A DNA stretch of 64,000 bases from an uncultured Sunxiuqinia sp. (GTDB lineage Bacteria; Bacteroidota; Bacteroidia; Bacteroidales; Prolixibacteraceae), in the NCBI RefSeq assembly GCF_947495665.1, contig NZ_CANLZV010000013.1, positions 62,001-126,000 of the forward strand, in the 5' to 3' direction. Of this stretch, positions 16,502 through 26,800 are shown piece by piece. Position numbers and translations under genes: made by a program. Within the stretch, counting starts at the first letter, position 1. Each line of letters starts with the position of its first letter. The notes beneath the pieces are model-generated. The model was not told the DNA's origin and did not search any database. It saw only the letters and a list, made by a program, of their open reading frames with translations.

Positions 16502-19132
16502 ATGAGTAAAAATTCTGTTTTAACGGTGTTCTTTTTGTTCGCATTCATATCTGTGGGGTTTGCTCAGGGAGAGGAAATTCTGTTGAACACAGGGTGGAAG
16601 GCCAAACGGGCAAGTGAGCTTCCGGTGGATGGAACTGTTATTTCCTCGGCTGACTTTGAGTTTTATGACTGGATGGATGCTCAGGTGCCGGGAACGGTGT
16701 TGACCACCATGCTGAAAAATAACAAAGTGCCAGATCCTTTTTACGGGTTGAACAACGAGATGATTCCTGATATTTACGATACAGGAGCAGATTACTGTAC
16801 GTTTTGGTTTCACAAGCGTTTGCAGAATATGGAATTGCAGGAGGGGCAACAGGCTTGGCTGAAATTCCGGGGAATTAATTATTCGGCTAACGTCTTTTTG
16901 AATGGACAGCGTGTGAATACCGATACTCATCATGGTATGTTTCTTCGGGAAAAGTACCTGATCACGCCATTTTTGAATCAAGAGGATGGTGCTGCTAATA
17001 ACCTGGCAGTAATAGTGCATCCGCCCAATCCGGTTGGGCATGCCAATGGCGGGCAAGGAGGTGATGGAACAATTGCCCGGTCGGTTACGCAGCAATTTAC
17101 CGCAGGTTGGGACTGGATTTGTCCGATTCGTGACCGAAATACCGGAATTTGGGACCAGGTTGCCATTGAAATTACCGGACCTGTGGATATTCAAAATCCA
17201 TTTATTCGTTCAAAAGTGCCCGGAAAACGAACTCCCGGAGAGAAACAACAACCGGCCTTTTTAACTATTTCTGCAGAATTGGTTAATGCAACAGCAGAAG
17301 ATCAGAAAGGGGTTTTAGTTGCCAAAATAGGTGATCAGAAGTGGACTTTGCCTGCTACGCTTAAGGCTCAGGAAAAAGTTACACTAAGCTTTCCTGAGAT
17401 TAAGATGGCGAATCCGAAACTGTGGTGGCCGAATGGATGGGGTGAAGCAAACTTGTACCAATTGGAATTGAGCTTTCAGCAGAATAATACGCAATCGGAT
17501 AAAGAAGCAGTCAGTTTTGGAATACGCGAAACCGGAACTTATTTTGATCAGGAAGTCGGAGGACGTGTGTTTCTGGTGAATGGACAGAAGGTATTTATTA
17601 AAGGCGGAAATTGGATTGCTTCGGACGCACTGTTGCGACTTTCGCCCGAAAGGTATGAGGCAGAGGTTCGGATGCATGCGGAGATGAACATGAACATGAT
17701 CCGGGTTTGGGGAGGCGCGATGCCTGAACGACCCGAGTTTTATGAGGCCTGCGATAAATACGGGCTTCTGGTCTGGCAGGATTTGTGGGTGTCGGGCGAC
17801 TGCAATGGGCGCTGGCCCGATCCAAAGAAAAAAGAGTCGCAAGCTAGAAGACAGGCATATCCAGATGATCATTCGTTGTTTCTGGCTTCGGCTATCGATC
17901 AGATTAAGATGCTTCGGAATCATCCGAGTTTGTACCTGTGGTGCGGAGGCAATGAATTTCCACCGCCACCCGATATTAACAAGCAATTGGAAGAACGGAT
18001 TTTCCCGGAATTTGATGGTACCCGTTACTACGTGAATGAGTCGACCTCAGACAGTATTCTTCGAAATACGATTGGCGGAAATGGCGACGGACCCTACGGC
18101 ATACAGGATCCACTTCGCTTTTTTGTGGTGGAGTCGTATCCGTTTAATCCGGAGTTGGGGTCGGTGGGCGTTCCCAATGTTGAGGCCATGCGCAAGATGA
18201 TGGATGCAAAGGATTTGGTTCCACCGCGCAATGATCGGCCGAACCAGGTGTGGCGTTACCATAAGTACATTGGCTACGGAAATACCATTGAGCAAATGGG
18301 TGAAATCAAGGGGATTGAAGATTTCTGTAAAAAGGCTCAACTGGTCAATTACGAGCAATACCGGGCGTTACAGGAAGGCTTTAATGCGGGCATGTGGAAT
18401 CAATATACCGGGATGCTGGTGTGGAAGAACCAAAATCCATGGACTGCTTTACGCGGACAGTTTTACGATGTGTTCCTGGATCAGACAGGTGGTTTCTACG
18501 GTTATCAGCATGGTGCAAGTCCCATTCATGCTCAACTCAATCTGAATGATTCCACCATTTGTGTGATGAATCAAACGCTTTCAGATGTCACCGATCTTAC
18601 CGTTGTAGCGCAGTTGATCGGGCTGGACGGAAAGCTTTTGCATGAACGAACCTTCAAACTTGATGTTGAGGCCAACACCTATAAAAATGCCGGACGACTG
18701 TTTGAACATGAAAAGCCGGAGGAATTTTATTTTGCTCGTTTAAGCCTGAAAAACAAACAGGATGAACTAGTTGATGAAAATCTTTATTGGTTGGTGAGCG
18801 AACCTTCCGATTGGCAACAACTCGATAATCTTGCTCCAGTAAATCTTCAGGTGAACTTAAAAAGAACGGAAGGAAGCAACTACCTGGCTGATATTTCCAA
18901 CAAGGATCAGTCAACCGCCTTTTTTATTCGATTGAAAATTACGGATAGAATAACTGGCGAGTTGATGCTGCCTGCTTTTTTTGAAGATAACTACCTAACG
19001 CTTTTCCCCGGTGAGCAAAAGCAAATTGCGATTGATCTATCGCACCTACCTAAAGAGGTAGATCTCAATAAACTTCAGCTGGAATTGGCTCCGTGGAATG
19101 GAAAACAGATCATCAAAACGTTTAATGAATAA
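16502..19132 (+). CDS. GH2 beta-mannosidase-like exported glycosidase
   Basis: 876 residues with a cleavable signal ending GFAQ. Domain order is a galactose-binding-like sandwich (about 25-220, with the VFLNGQRV motif), an immunoglobulin-like GH2 domain (about 225-345), the TIM barrel (about 350-640) and a C-terminal sandwich. The catalytic acid/base is Glu485 in CGGNEFPPPPD, and the likely nucleophile is Glu551 in NPELGSVGVP. This layout resembles mannosylglycoprotein endo-beta-mannosidase and exo-beta-glucosaminidase subgroups of GH2 more than classic LacZ. In a GH92-rich operon, cleavage of Man-beta-1,4-GlcNAc at the N-glycan core is an attractive role (inference). It lies 30 bases after a GH92 gene. 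Confidence 0.88.
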   Translation: MSKNSVLTVFFLFAFISVGFAQGEEILLNTGWKAKRASELPVDGTVISSADFEFYDWMDAQVPGTVLTTMLKNNKVPDPFYGLNNEMIPDIYDTGADYCTFWFHKRLQNMELQEGQQAWLKFRGINYSANVFLNGQRVNTDTHHGMFLREKYLITPFLNQEDGAANNLAVIVHPPNPVGHANGGQGGDGTIARSVTQQFTAGWDWICPIRDRNTGIWDQVAIEITGPVDIQNPFIRSKVPGKRTPGEKQQPAFLTISAELVNATAEDQKGVLVAKIGDQKWTLPATLKAQEKVTLSFPEIKMANPKLWWPNGWGEANLYQLELSFQQNNTQSDKEAVSFGIRETGTYFDQEVGGRVFLVNGQKVFIKGGNWIASDALLRLSPERYEAEVRMHAEMNMNMIRVWGGAMPERPEFYEACDKYGLLVWQDLWVSGDCNGRWPDPKKKESQARRQAYPDDHSLFLASAIDQIKMLRNHPSLYLWCGGNEFPPPPDINKQLEERIFPEFDGTRYYVNESTSDSILRNTIGGNGDGPYGIQDPLRFFVVESYPFNPELGSVGVPNVEAMRKMMDAKDLVPPRNDRPNQVWRYHKYIGYGNTIEQMGEIKGIEDFCKKAQLVNYEQYRALQEGFNAGMWNQYTGMLVWKNQNPWTALRGQFYDVFLDQTGGFYGYQHGASPIHAQLNLNDSTICVMNQTLSDVTDLTVVAQLIGLDGKLLHERTFKLDVEANTYKNAGRLFEHEKPEEFYFARLSLKNKQDELVDENLYWLVSEPSDWQQLDNLAPVNLQVNLKRTEGSNYLADISNKDQSTAFFIRLKITDRITGELMLPAFFEDNYLTLFPGEQKQIAIDLSHLPKEVDLNKLQLELAPWNGKQIIKTFNE

Positions 19133-19202
19133 TGGCAACGGACCCGTCGGTCGTTGTCGCGTGAATCAAGCAAAACTTTATTAATCAACAACTTTAATAG
19201 AT

Positions 19203-20492
19203 ATGAAAGCAATTATTGCTATTTTCTTAGTACTTGGAATGACGTGTTGTACGTCGAAATCAACTCAGCCGAATCTCAAAGATCAGATTCGAAACAATGA
19301 ATATTTTGCGTTTACAAAAGCAAAAGCACTCGACATTGTCAAAACAGGTTTTAATGCCGGCGATGGTTATGGCGAAGTGTGGATTCGCGATTACAACACC
19401 TTTATTGAACTTTCTGCGGAGGTCTATCCTCAGGAAACCTTAAAAGAAAACTTGCGTGTTTTCTTCCGTTTGCAGGGAGATGATGGAAACATTATTGATG
19501 GATTTATTCCGAAAGAAAAAGCAAAGGCATCGGAAGGTGGTTACGACTATATTTTTACCGAGCTGGAGCCAAACTATGCCGGGCATAAAAATACGGTTGA
19601 AACCGATCATGAAACTTCATTGGTACAAGCCGTTTACAAGTATGTGAAGAAAACCGGAGACACCACATTTCTAAAGGAGAAAATTGGTGACAAAACGGTT
19701 GCTCAACGCCTAGAGTGGTCTATGGATTTTCTGTTGAATGAACGTTGGAGTGATCAGTATGGCTTGATCTACGGCGCAACTACTGCCGATTGGGGAGATG
19801 TGCAGCACAGCCATCCTTGGGGTGTTTATATTACAGACGACACCAAATTTTGTCTTGATATTTATGACAATGCCATGTTGGTGATTGCGTTGAACAACTT
19901 AATGGAGCTTGTTCCTGAAACCAAAACCAAGTGGGAACCCATTTGCGATGGAATTGCAAAAAATACGATGAAATACTTGTGGGACGAGCAGAATCAAAAG
20001 TTCATTCCACACGTATATCTCGATGGTTCTCCATTCCCTGCCGACTTCGACGAAAACCAAATTTACTACCATGGAGGTACCGCTACAGCCATTGAAGCCG
20101 GTTTGTTGTCGAAAGAGCAAATTAAGGTTTCGCTCAACAAAATGATTGAAAACGTCAAAGCATCGGGAGCTGGCTCAATTGGCTTAACCATGTATCCTCC
20201 CTATCCCGAAGGTTCGTTTGAAAATAAAGGCATGTATCCGTATGGTTATCAAAATGGCGGAGACTGGACCTGGTTTGGTGGCCGTATGATTCAGCAATTG
20301 ATCAAGTATGGTTTTGTTGATGAGGCGTATGAGCAAATGCAGCCTATGGTTAAGAGGGTAAAGGAAAATGATGGCTTTTTTGAATGGTACACAGTGGATA
20401 ATCAACCTGAAGGTTCAGGTACTTTCCGCGGTTCTGCTGGTGTATTGTACAAAGCTATTTTGATGTTTGAGGACTACGCGAAAGAGGAGTAA
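19203..20492 (+). CDS. (alpha/alpha)6-barrel glycosidase-like lipoprotein, family not assigned, copy 1
   Basis: 429 residues with a lipoprotein signal (MTC-C16; Cys15 and Cys16 both present). Repeated helix pairs and clustered acidic/aromatic motifs resemble six-hairpin glycosidases: GEVWIRDYNTFIELS at 57-71, HKNTVETDHETSLVQA, GATTADWGDVQ with Asp196 and Asp199, DIYDNAMLVIAL at 219, YLDGSPFP, YHGGTATAIEAG and GGDWTWFGGR at 352-361. I could not place it in a numbered GH family; it lacks motifs I associate with GH125 or GH63. A full-length homologue lies at 22522. After its TAA stop the frame stays open for 26 purine-rich codons (to 20570). It probably acts on a mannose-containing glycan outside the cytoplasm (inference). 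Confidence 0.8.
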   Translation: MKAIIAIFLVLGMTCCTSKSTQPNLKDQIRNNEYFAFTKAKALDIVKTGFNAGDGYGEVWIRDYNTFIELSAEVYPQETLKENLRVFFRLQGDDGNIIDGFIPKEKAKASEGGYDYIFTELEPNYAGHKNTVETDHETSLVQAVYKYVKKTGDTTFLKEKIGDKTVAQRLEWSMDFLLNERWSDQYGLIYGATTADWGDVQHSHPWGVYITDDTKFCLDIYDNAMLVIALNNLMELVPETKTKWEPICDGIAKNTMKYLWDEQNQKFIPHVYLDGSPFPADFDENQIYYHGGTATAIEAGLLSKEQIKVSLNKMIENVKASGAGSIGLTMYPPYPEGSFENKGMYPYGYQNGGDWTWFGGRMIQQLIKYGFVDEAYEQMQPMVKRVKENDGFFEWYTVDNQPEGSGTFRGSAGVLYKAILMFEDYAKEE

Positions 20493-20665
20493 GAGAAAAA
20501 GGCTCAGGAACAGGCAAAGGCAAAGAGCCAAGAGGAAAATGGAAACGGGAACAGTTTAGGTCGTGAGATTTAGTCTTGTGTCTAAGTTCTTGTCTCTTGA
20601 ATCTGGAAGTTTTCCGCTTAGCCTCTTTGCGCGAAAGACATTGAAATTAAAAGATAAAGCAAAAT

Positions 20666-22435
20666 ATGAGTACACAGAATTGGAGAAAGACGAGCCAGTA
20701 TTTGATGCCGGCTCAAAAGGAAGAGGAAAGTGCAGGCGATTATGGCTTGTATCCGGCCCATTCGTTGGGCGAAGGAAAAATACATTTGGGGGTAGAGAGC
20801 TTGGTTGAAGAGCTTGAAAAGCATGAAACGATTATAATCGATGGTTACCAGGGCGTGTTTTTCGGAAAACTGAAAGAGAAGCTCGACGCACAGTTTAAAC
20901 AAAAAGGGATTGATGTAAACTGGATTGATGTTGCTGAATACTTAAAGCCAGAGGCCGAAATCAATGCGCTTATTGAGCCATTTCTTGGGGGTGATGATCC
21001 GATTTTTGGGAAGCGGGCAACCATTGACTTGATTGATCTTTTTGACTCCACACGATGGAGCGAAATTCAAGGTAAGATTGCTTCAGGAAAGAACATAATT
21101 TACGGCGTAGGAGCTAGTCTTGTCGGAATTGAGGGCTTGTTGGTATACGTTGATCTGCCTAAAAACGAATTGCAATTCCGGGCCCGTGCGAAGACGATTA
21201 GCAATATCGGGGCATCGAAGCCGGACGAGATTAAGCCCATGTACAAGCGCTTCTACTTTGTAGATTGGGTGGTTCTGAACAAGCGCAAACAGGAATTACT
21301 TTCGAAGATTGATGTGCTTGTTGATGAGCAGCGTTTGGATGAAATAACCTGGTTAAAGGGAGACGATTTAAGGCAAGGATTAAATGAAATAAGCAAAAAT
21401 GTATTCCGGGTGCGCCCATGGTTTGAACCCGGTGCGTGGGGCGGTCAATGGCTTGGCGAAAAGGTGAAAGGATTGAACAAAGATGTGCCGAATTATGCTT
21501 GGTCGTTTGAGTTGATTGTTCCTGAAAACGGCTTGGTCTTTGAAAGCTCAGGTCATGTTGCAGAAGTGTCGTTCGATGCGGTTATGTTTCAGGAGGGCGA
21601 GAATGTCTTGGGCCAAGCGCATCCTCAGTTTGGAGCCGAATTTCCTATTCGTTTTGACTTTTTGGATACCTTCGACGGAGGAAATTTGTCCATTCAATGT
21701 CACCCTCATTTAGACTACATTAAAGAGCATTTTGGCGAAAACATGACCCAGGAGGAAACCTACTACATCCTGGATGCAGCGCCCGATGCGAAATGTTATC
21801 TTGGATTTAATGAGGACATTGATCCCAAAGTTTTTGAAGCTGATTTGAAGTATAGTTTTGAGAACAATAAACCCATTGACATTACCCGCCATGTGCAAGT
21901 GTTGGACTCGCACAAACACGATTTATTTTTGATTCCTCCGGGTACTATTCATGGCTCAGGAATTAACAACCTGGTGCTGGAAATTAGCTCAACCCCCTAC
22001 ATTTTTACCTTCAAAATGTATGACTGGCTGCGTTTGGACATGGATGGAAAACCGCGTCCGATCAATATTGAGCGGGGAATGGAAAATGTTTGTTTCGACC
22101 GAAAAGGCGATTACGTAACCGATAAATTGGTGGCAAAACCGAACTTGTTGGAGGAAGGTACCGGATGGAAGTTGTATCACTTGCCAACCCACGAAAAGCA
22201 TTTGTATGATGTACATCGTTTCCATTTGACCGGAGCAGTTGAGGTGCAAACCGAAAAACGTTGCCATGTGCTGAGTTTGGTTGAAGGAAGCAGCATTTTG
22301 GTAGAGACGGAGAATGGCCTGAAGAAGCGCTTTAACTATGCCGAAACATTTGTGATTCCTGCTGCTGCAGGTTCCTACAAAATAACCAATGAAGGAGAAG
22401 GTGAAGCCTTGGTCGTAAAAGCATTTGTGAAATAG
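20666..22435 (+). CDS. manA: Class I mannose-6-phosphate isomerase with N-terminal kinase-like domain
   Basis: 589 residues, cytoplasmic. The C-terminal part (about 245-589) is a cupin-type phosphomannose isomerase: [15 protein letters not shown] at 248-262, zinc-ligand motif IQCHPH at 342-347, Glu362/363, and [18 protein letters not shown] at 423-440 with His428. It converts mannose-6-P to fructose-6-P. The N-terminal 240 residues look like a P-loop nucleotide-kinase fold ([18 protein letters not shown] at about 55-72, then IDVAEYLKP and a late RARAKTI), but the Walker A spacing is wrong (GVFFGK) and the Ser/Thr is missing, so ATP use is doubtful. Usual isomerases of this family are about 320-400 residues. 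Placement after kinase and transporter genes completes a mannose catabolic route. Confidence 0.9.
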   Translation: MSTQNWRKTSQYLMPAQKEEESAGDYGLYPAHSLGEGKIHLGVESLVEELEKHETIIIDGYQGVFFGKLKEKLDAQFKQKGIDVNWIDVAEYLKPEAEINALIEPFLGGDDPIFGKRATIDLIDLFDSTRWSEIQGKIASGKNIIYGVGASLVGIEGLLVYVDLPKNELQFRARAKTISNIGASKPDEIKPMYKRFYFVDWVVLNKRKQELLSKIDVLVDEQRLDEITWLKGDDLRQGLNEISKNVFRVRPWFEPGAWGGQWLGEKVKGLNKDVPNYAWSFELIVPENGLVFESSGHVAEVSFDAVMFQEGENVLGQAHPQFGAEFPIRFDFLDTFDGGNLSIQCHPHLDYIKEHFGENMTQEETYYILDAAPDAKCYLGFNEDIDPKVFEADLKYSFENNKPIDITRHVQVLDSHKHDLFLIPPGTIHGSGINNLVLEISSTPYIFTFKMYDWLRLDMDGKPRPINIERGMENVCFDRKGDYVTDKLVAKPNLLEEGTGWKLYHLPTHEKHLYDVHRFHLTGAVEVQTEKRCHVLSLVEGSSILVETENGLKKRFNYAETFVIPAAAGSYKITNEGEGEALVVKAFVK

Positions 22436-22445
22436 CAGCAGATGC

Positions 22446-22486
22446 CGTCATTGCGAACCGAGGAACGAAGGTGAAGCAATCTTTCG
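22446..22486. repeat. Dispersed REP-like element of Bacteroidota type
   Basis: The sequence CGTCATTGCGAACCGAGG through GAAGCAATCTTTCG, with ATTGC and GCAAT at its two ends, resembles a palindromic element commonly scattered between genes in Bacteroidota genomes. Only this copy is in the window, so copy number cannot be judged here. Confidence 0.55.
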
Positions 22487-22521
22487 ATAAATCGTAGCAA
22501 CTATTCCTTAAACGAATAAAA

Positions 22522-23820
22522 ATGAGACTTTACAAGATTTCAACAATCCTTTTACTGGCAGGGCTATTATTAAGCTCTTGCAGTTCGAAGAATAAAGAAC
22601 TTGCCGAAAAAATACTTGCTGATCAAACAATGCAGGAAGTAGACAGCATGGCTCGGCAGCTGATGAAGAATGGATTTTATGCCGGATCAGGCTACCAAAT
22701 GGTCTGGTCGCGCGACTTAAACACTTTTATTGAACTATCCTGTGAGGAATATGATCAGGACGTTATTCGTAAAAACCTGTTGATGTTTTTTCATTTTCAG
22801 CAGGCAAACGGCGAGTTGCTCGATGGTTATGTTCCCCGCGAAGCTTTTACTTGGGGAGATCCAAATACTTACGAATCGGAAACGGCTCCCGGACACATCG
22901 GGTTTAAAAATACGGTAGAAACGGATCAGGAAACCTCGCTGATTCAGGCTATTTGTAAATATGTGGCAAAGACGGGCGACAAGTCGATCCTTGCCGAAGA
23001 GGTGGCCGGTAAGTCTGTTTACGAGCGATTGAAATGGTCGATTAACTACTTGCTGAATGAGAGGTACGCTGCAAAATATGGCCTGATTACTGGTGCAACA
23101 ACCTTTGATTGGGGAGATGTGCAGGTTGAAGGAGGTGCTGTGGTGGACGTGGATAGCCTGACTCATTGGAGCATTGATGTGTACGATAATGCGATGTTGG
23201 CCATTGCTTTGGGTAATCTGGCTGAATTAACGGATGATAACTCGGATAAACAGCGCTGGGAAACGATGCAGGAAGATCTGCTGGCGAATATTCGAAAGTA
23301 TTTGTGGGATGCTGAAAACAGCAAATTTATTCCACATGTTTATCTGGATGGTTCTCCTTTTCCGGACGATTTCAACGAAAATGAAATTCATTATCATGGG
23401 GGAACGGCAGTTGCCATTGAAGCAGGCGTTTTAACCAAAGATGAGATTGCTGCAGTCCTTAAGCATATGGTGAGAAATGTTGAGCAAGCAGGCGCTCCGT
23501 CGATCGGTTTGACACTTTACCCGACTTATCGAAGCGATGTTTTGGGCAAGAATGTATCTGGCCCCTATGAATATCAGAATGGTGGAGACTGGACCTGGTT
23601 TGGCGGACGAATGATCCAACAGCTTATTGTGAATGACATGGTTGCTGAAGCCTATGAACTGGTACAACCCATGATGAACCGTGTCATTAAAAATAAAGGG
23701 TTTTACGAGTGGTATAAAATCGATGGTACTCCGGCAGGTTCTGGCGATTTCAAAGGATCTGCCGGGGTATTAGGAAAATCAATCGAACTATTTAACCAAT
23801 GGGCAGAAGAAAACAAATAA
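22522..23820 (+). CDS. (alpha/alpha)6-barrel glycosidase-like lipoprotein, family not assigned, copy 2
   Basis: 432 residues with lipobox LSS-C20. It is homologous along its whole length to the protein encoded at 19203 and keeps the same landmarks: VWSRDLNTFIELS, GFKNTVETDQETSLIQAICKY, GATTFDWGDVQ, DVYDNAMLAIALGNL, HVYLDGSPFPDDFNENEI and GGDWTWFGGRMIQQL. One difference is WIRDYN in copy 1 against WSRDLN here. The two copies flank the isomerase gene, suggesting a duplication with diverged specificity. The next GH92 gene starts inside this one (22-base overlap at 23799-23820), so the two are translationally coupled. The exact reaction is unknown; glycoside hydrolysis is inferred from fold-like features and the neighbourhood. 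Confidence 0.8.
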   Translation: MRLYKISTILLLAGLLLSSCSSKNKELAEKILADQTMQEVDSMARQLMKNGFYAGSGYQMVWSRDLNTFIELSCEEYDQDVIRKNLLMFFHFQQANGELLDGYVPREAFTWGDPNTYESETAPGHIGFKNTVETDQETSLIQAICKYVAKTGDKSILAEEVAGKSVYERLKWSINYLLNERYAAKYGLITGATTFDWGDVQVEGGAVVDVDSLTHWSIDVYDNAMLAIALGNLAELTDDNSDKQRWETMQEDLLANIRKYLWDAENSKFIPHVYLDGSPFPDDFNENEIHYHGGTAVAIEAGVLTKDEIAAVLKHMVRNVEQAGAPSIGLTLYPTYRSDVLGKNVSGPYEYQNGGDWTWFGGRMIQQLIVNDMVAEAYELVQPMMNRVIKNKGFYEWYKIDGTPAGSGDFKGSAGVLGKSIELFNQWAEENK

Positions 23821-26800
23821 AACAAAGCTTAAGCTACCTGCTTTTGTTGTGTTGTCTGGCAGGAACAAAGGCTTATGCCAAAGATCAAAGTGTGATTTGG
23901 CAAATCGGTGAAAACAACAATAGTTGTGCGGAATTTGCATTGGCCCCCAATGGCTATCCTGATTACATTACGAATGACTTTGGCTGGGAAGACAAATATT
24001 TCCTGATCGGAACATCCAATGATCAAAAAGACTGGCCATACATCATCCCCGGAACAAGTGATACCTGGGGTGGAACCTGGGGAACATCGGGATGGCGCTC
24101 AAGCACCCTGACCATTCTGTTTGGGCTGGATCAGTTGCCTCGTTCCAATGACTGGAAACTGGTGGTTGATCTTTTGGACTGCAATCCGGATGATTTGCCA
24201 TTGTTTAAAGTGACGGTTAACGGGAAATCATGGAAGTACCGAATTCCGGTAATCAACCCAGCAAGTTCAATCGACAGCGCCCCAGACAAGTCTTTGGAAT
24301 ATCTGATCGAAATTCCCCTTCCCAAAGGGTTGGTTGCAAGTGGCGGAAATGAAATCGCCCTGACTGTTCTTGAAGGATCCTGGATTCGTTTTGATCAAAT
24401 CAAACTTGAAGGGCCTAAGGGAGTGGAACTGACACACAACAAGCAGGCTTTTTTGCGAAAAGTGAAACCTGCCGATTATGAAATAGAGCATTACCGCAAC
24501 AAGGCGCAACCACTATTGATTGATGTTGAGCATCTGTCCGGAACGCCTGATATGACCGTGATTCTGGATAACGAAGAAGTTTTTGCATCAACCTTGGAAG
24601 AAGGACGGTATGTATTTGAAGTGCCAATGCCGGCAGTTCAGAAAGCGCAAAAGAGCAGCTATGAAATTTGGCTTAATGGAGAAAAGCTTCAGGCAGGAAA
24701 AGTAACAAGGCAGCCGCAGGATTTAACTTCACCAGCAGGCTATGTGGATACCAAAATCGGAACTGGCCATTCCCGCTGGATGATTGCCCCGGGACCTTGG
24801 ATGCCATTCAGCATGGTCAAATTAAGTCCCGACAACCAAAATGATGGCTGGCAGTCTGGTTATGAGCCGACCTTTGAGTCGGTGGCTTGCTTCTCGCACA
24901 TTCACGAGTGGACCATGGCCGGATTGGGAACCATGCCCACCAATGGGGCACTTCAAACGAAAGTTGGCGATGAAAAAGATGTGGCTGGTGGTTACCGTTC
25001 GCGAATTGATAAATCAACAGAACAGGCGCCTTTGGGCTATTATAAAGTGCATTTAACCGATTATGACATTCAGGCGGAATTGACTGCAACTACTCGTTGT
25101 GGTTTTCAGCGCTATACTTTTCCGAAAGACCGCGATGGATCGCGCGTTTTGCTGGATTTGGTGATTCCATCAGAATACCGGTATGAACTGCTGGAGGCTT
25201 CTGTAAAGCAAATAGGCAAGAATACGATTGCAGGCTTTAGCCATCAGCTTTCTCCAAATACCTGGAGTGGTGGAATCTCGCAGGAGTACACCATTTACTT
25301 TGTTGTAGAGTTTGACCAGCCGATAGCCAGATTTAGTACCTGGACTGAAAATGGCGTGGAAGAAGGTGCCGCAAGCTTAAATGTTCAGGGAGCTAAAGAT
25401 GCCGGAGTTATTGTTGATTTCGATACGAAAAAAAATAAGGTGGTCCAGCTTCGCACAGGTATTTCTTATGTGAGCCTTGAAAATGCAAGAGAAAATCTGA
25501 AAACTGAAGTCATTGATCCTTTTGGATGGGACTTTGAGGCCGTTCGAAAAAATAATGTTGATACCTGGAATGACCTTTTTAGTCGTGTGAAGGTGGGCAG
25601 CAATGACAAGCATGAAAAAACACGTTTTTACACCAACATGTATCGTGCTTTGTGCAGCCGCAATACTTTTAGCGATGTGAATGGCGAGTGGCGGGATGCC
25701 GGGGAAAAAATCCGAAGAATGGATGACCCGTCGTCTCCGGCTTTGGGCTGCGATGCTTTCTGGAATACCTTCTGGAACCTGAATCAGTTTTGGAATCTGG
25801 TAACGCCGGAATGGAGTAACCGTTGGGTGAAATCGCAGTTGGCCATGTATGACGCCAATGGTTGGCTGGCCAAGGGACCGGCCGGGATGGAATATGTTCC
25901 GGTGATGGTAGCTGAGCATGAGATTCCGCTGATTGTTGGTGCTTACCAAATGGGGATTCGTGACTATGATGTGGAAAAGGCTTTCGAGGCTGTGAGAAAG
26001 ATGCAAACAACCCCCGCGCAGGAAGTGGGTGGAGGTTTTGCAGGTAACCGCGACTTGGTTACTTATTTGGAGCATGGCTATGTGCCCTATGACCAAGGTC
26101 GTTTTTCCAATTCGCTGGAGTATGCTTTTGACGATTGGACGGTTGGGCAGTTTGCAAAAGCCTTAGGTAAGCAGGATGATTATCAAACCTTTTCGAAACG
26201 GGGAGCTTACTGGCGAAATGTGATTGATAAGGAAACCGGCTTTGCACGGATGAAAGATTCCAAAGGGGAGTGGTTTCCTGATTTTGATCCGTACAAGTCA
26301 GGAGCCAACCATCACTATGTGGAAGGAAATGCCTGGCAGTTAACCTACTTTGTGCCCCAGGATGTACCCGCCTTAGCCCAAGTAATTGGCAAAGATCGTT
26401 TCATCGAGCGCCTGGATTGGGGATTTGGAGAAAGTGGTAAAACACGTTATAACGGGATGAATGACCAGTATTGGAATTACCCGGTAATCCAGGGAAATCA
26501 GCAGTCGATGCATTTTGCCTTTCTTTTTAACTGGGTGCAGCAGCCGTGGTTAACGCAAAAGTGGAGCCGTTCCATTTTGGACCGTTACTATGGTTATGGC
26601 ATTTCCAATGCGTATTTGGGTGATGAGGATCAAGGGCAAATGAGTGCTTGGTTTATCATGGCATCCATTGGGCTGTTCCAAACGGATGGTGGTTGCCGCG
26701 TTGATCCGGTCTATGAAATTGGCAGCCCCTTGTTTGAAAAAGTGGAGATTGATTTGGGCAAACGCTTTGGACGGGGTACCCAGTTTACCATTGAAGCGAA

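Noticed and set aside
19134-19158. Terminator between the GH2 and first (alpha/alpha)6 genes
   Set aside because: A bulged hairpin exists but it has no T tail and gene order suggests one transcript, so it was not called.
20563-20808. Rightward frame overlapping the start of the mannose-6-P isomerase gene
   Set aside because: It has no signal or family features, and the overlapping frame from 20666 has clear homology.
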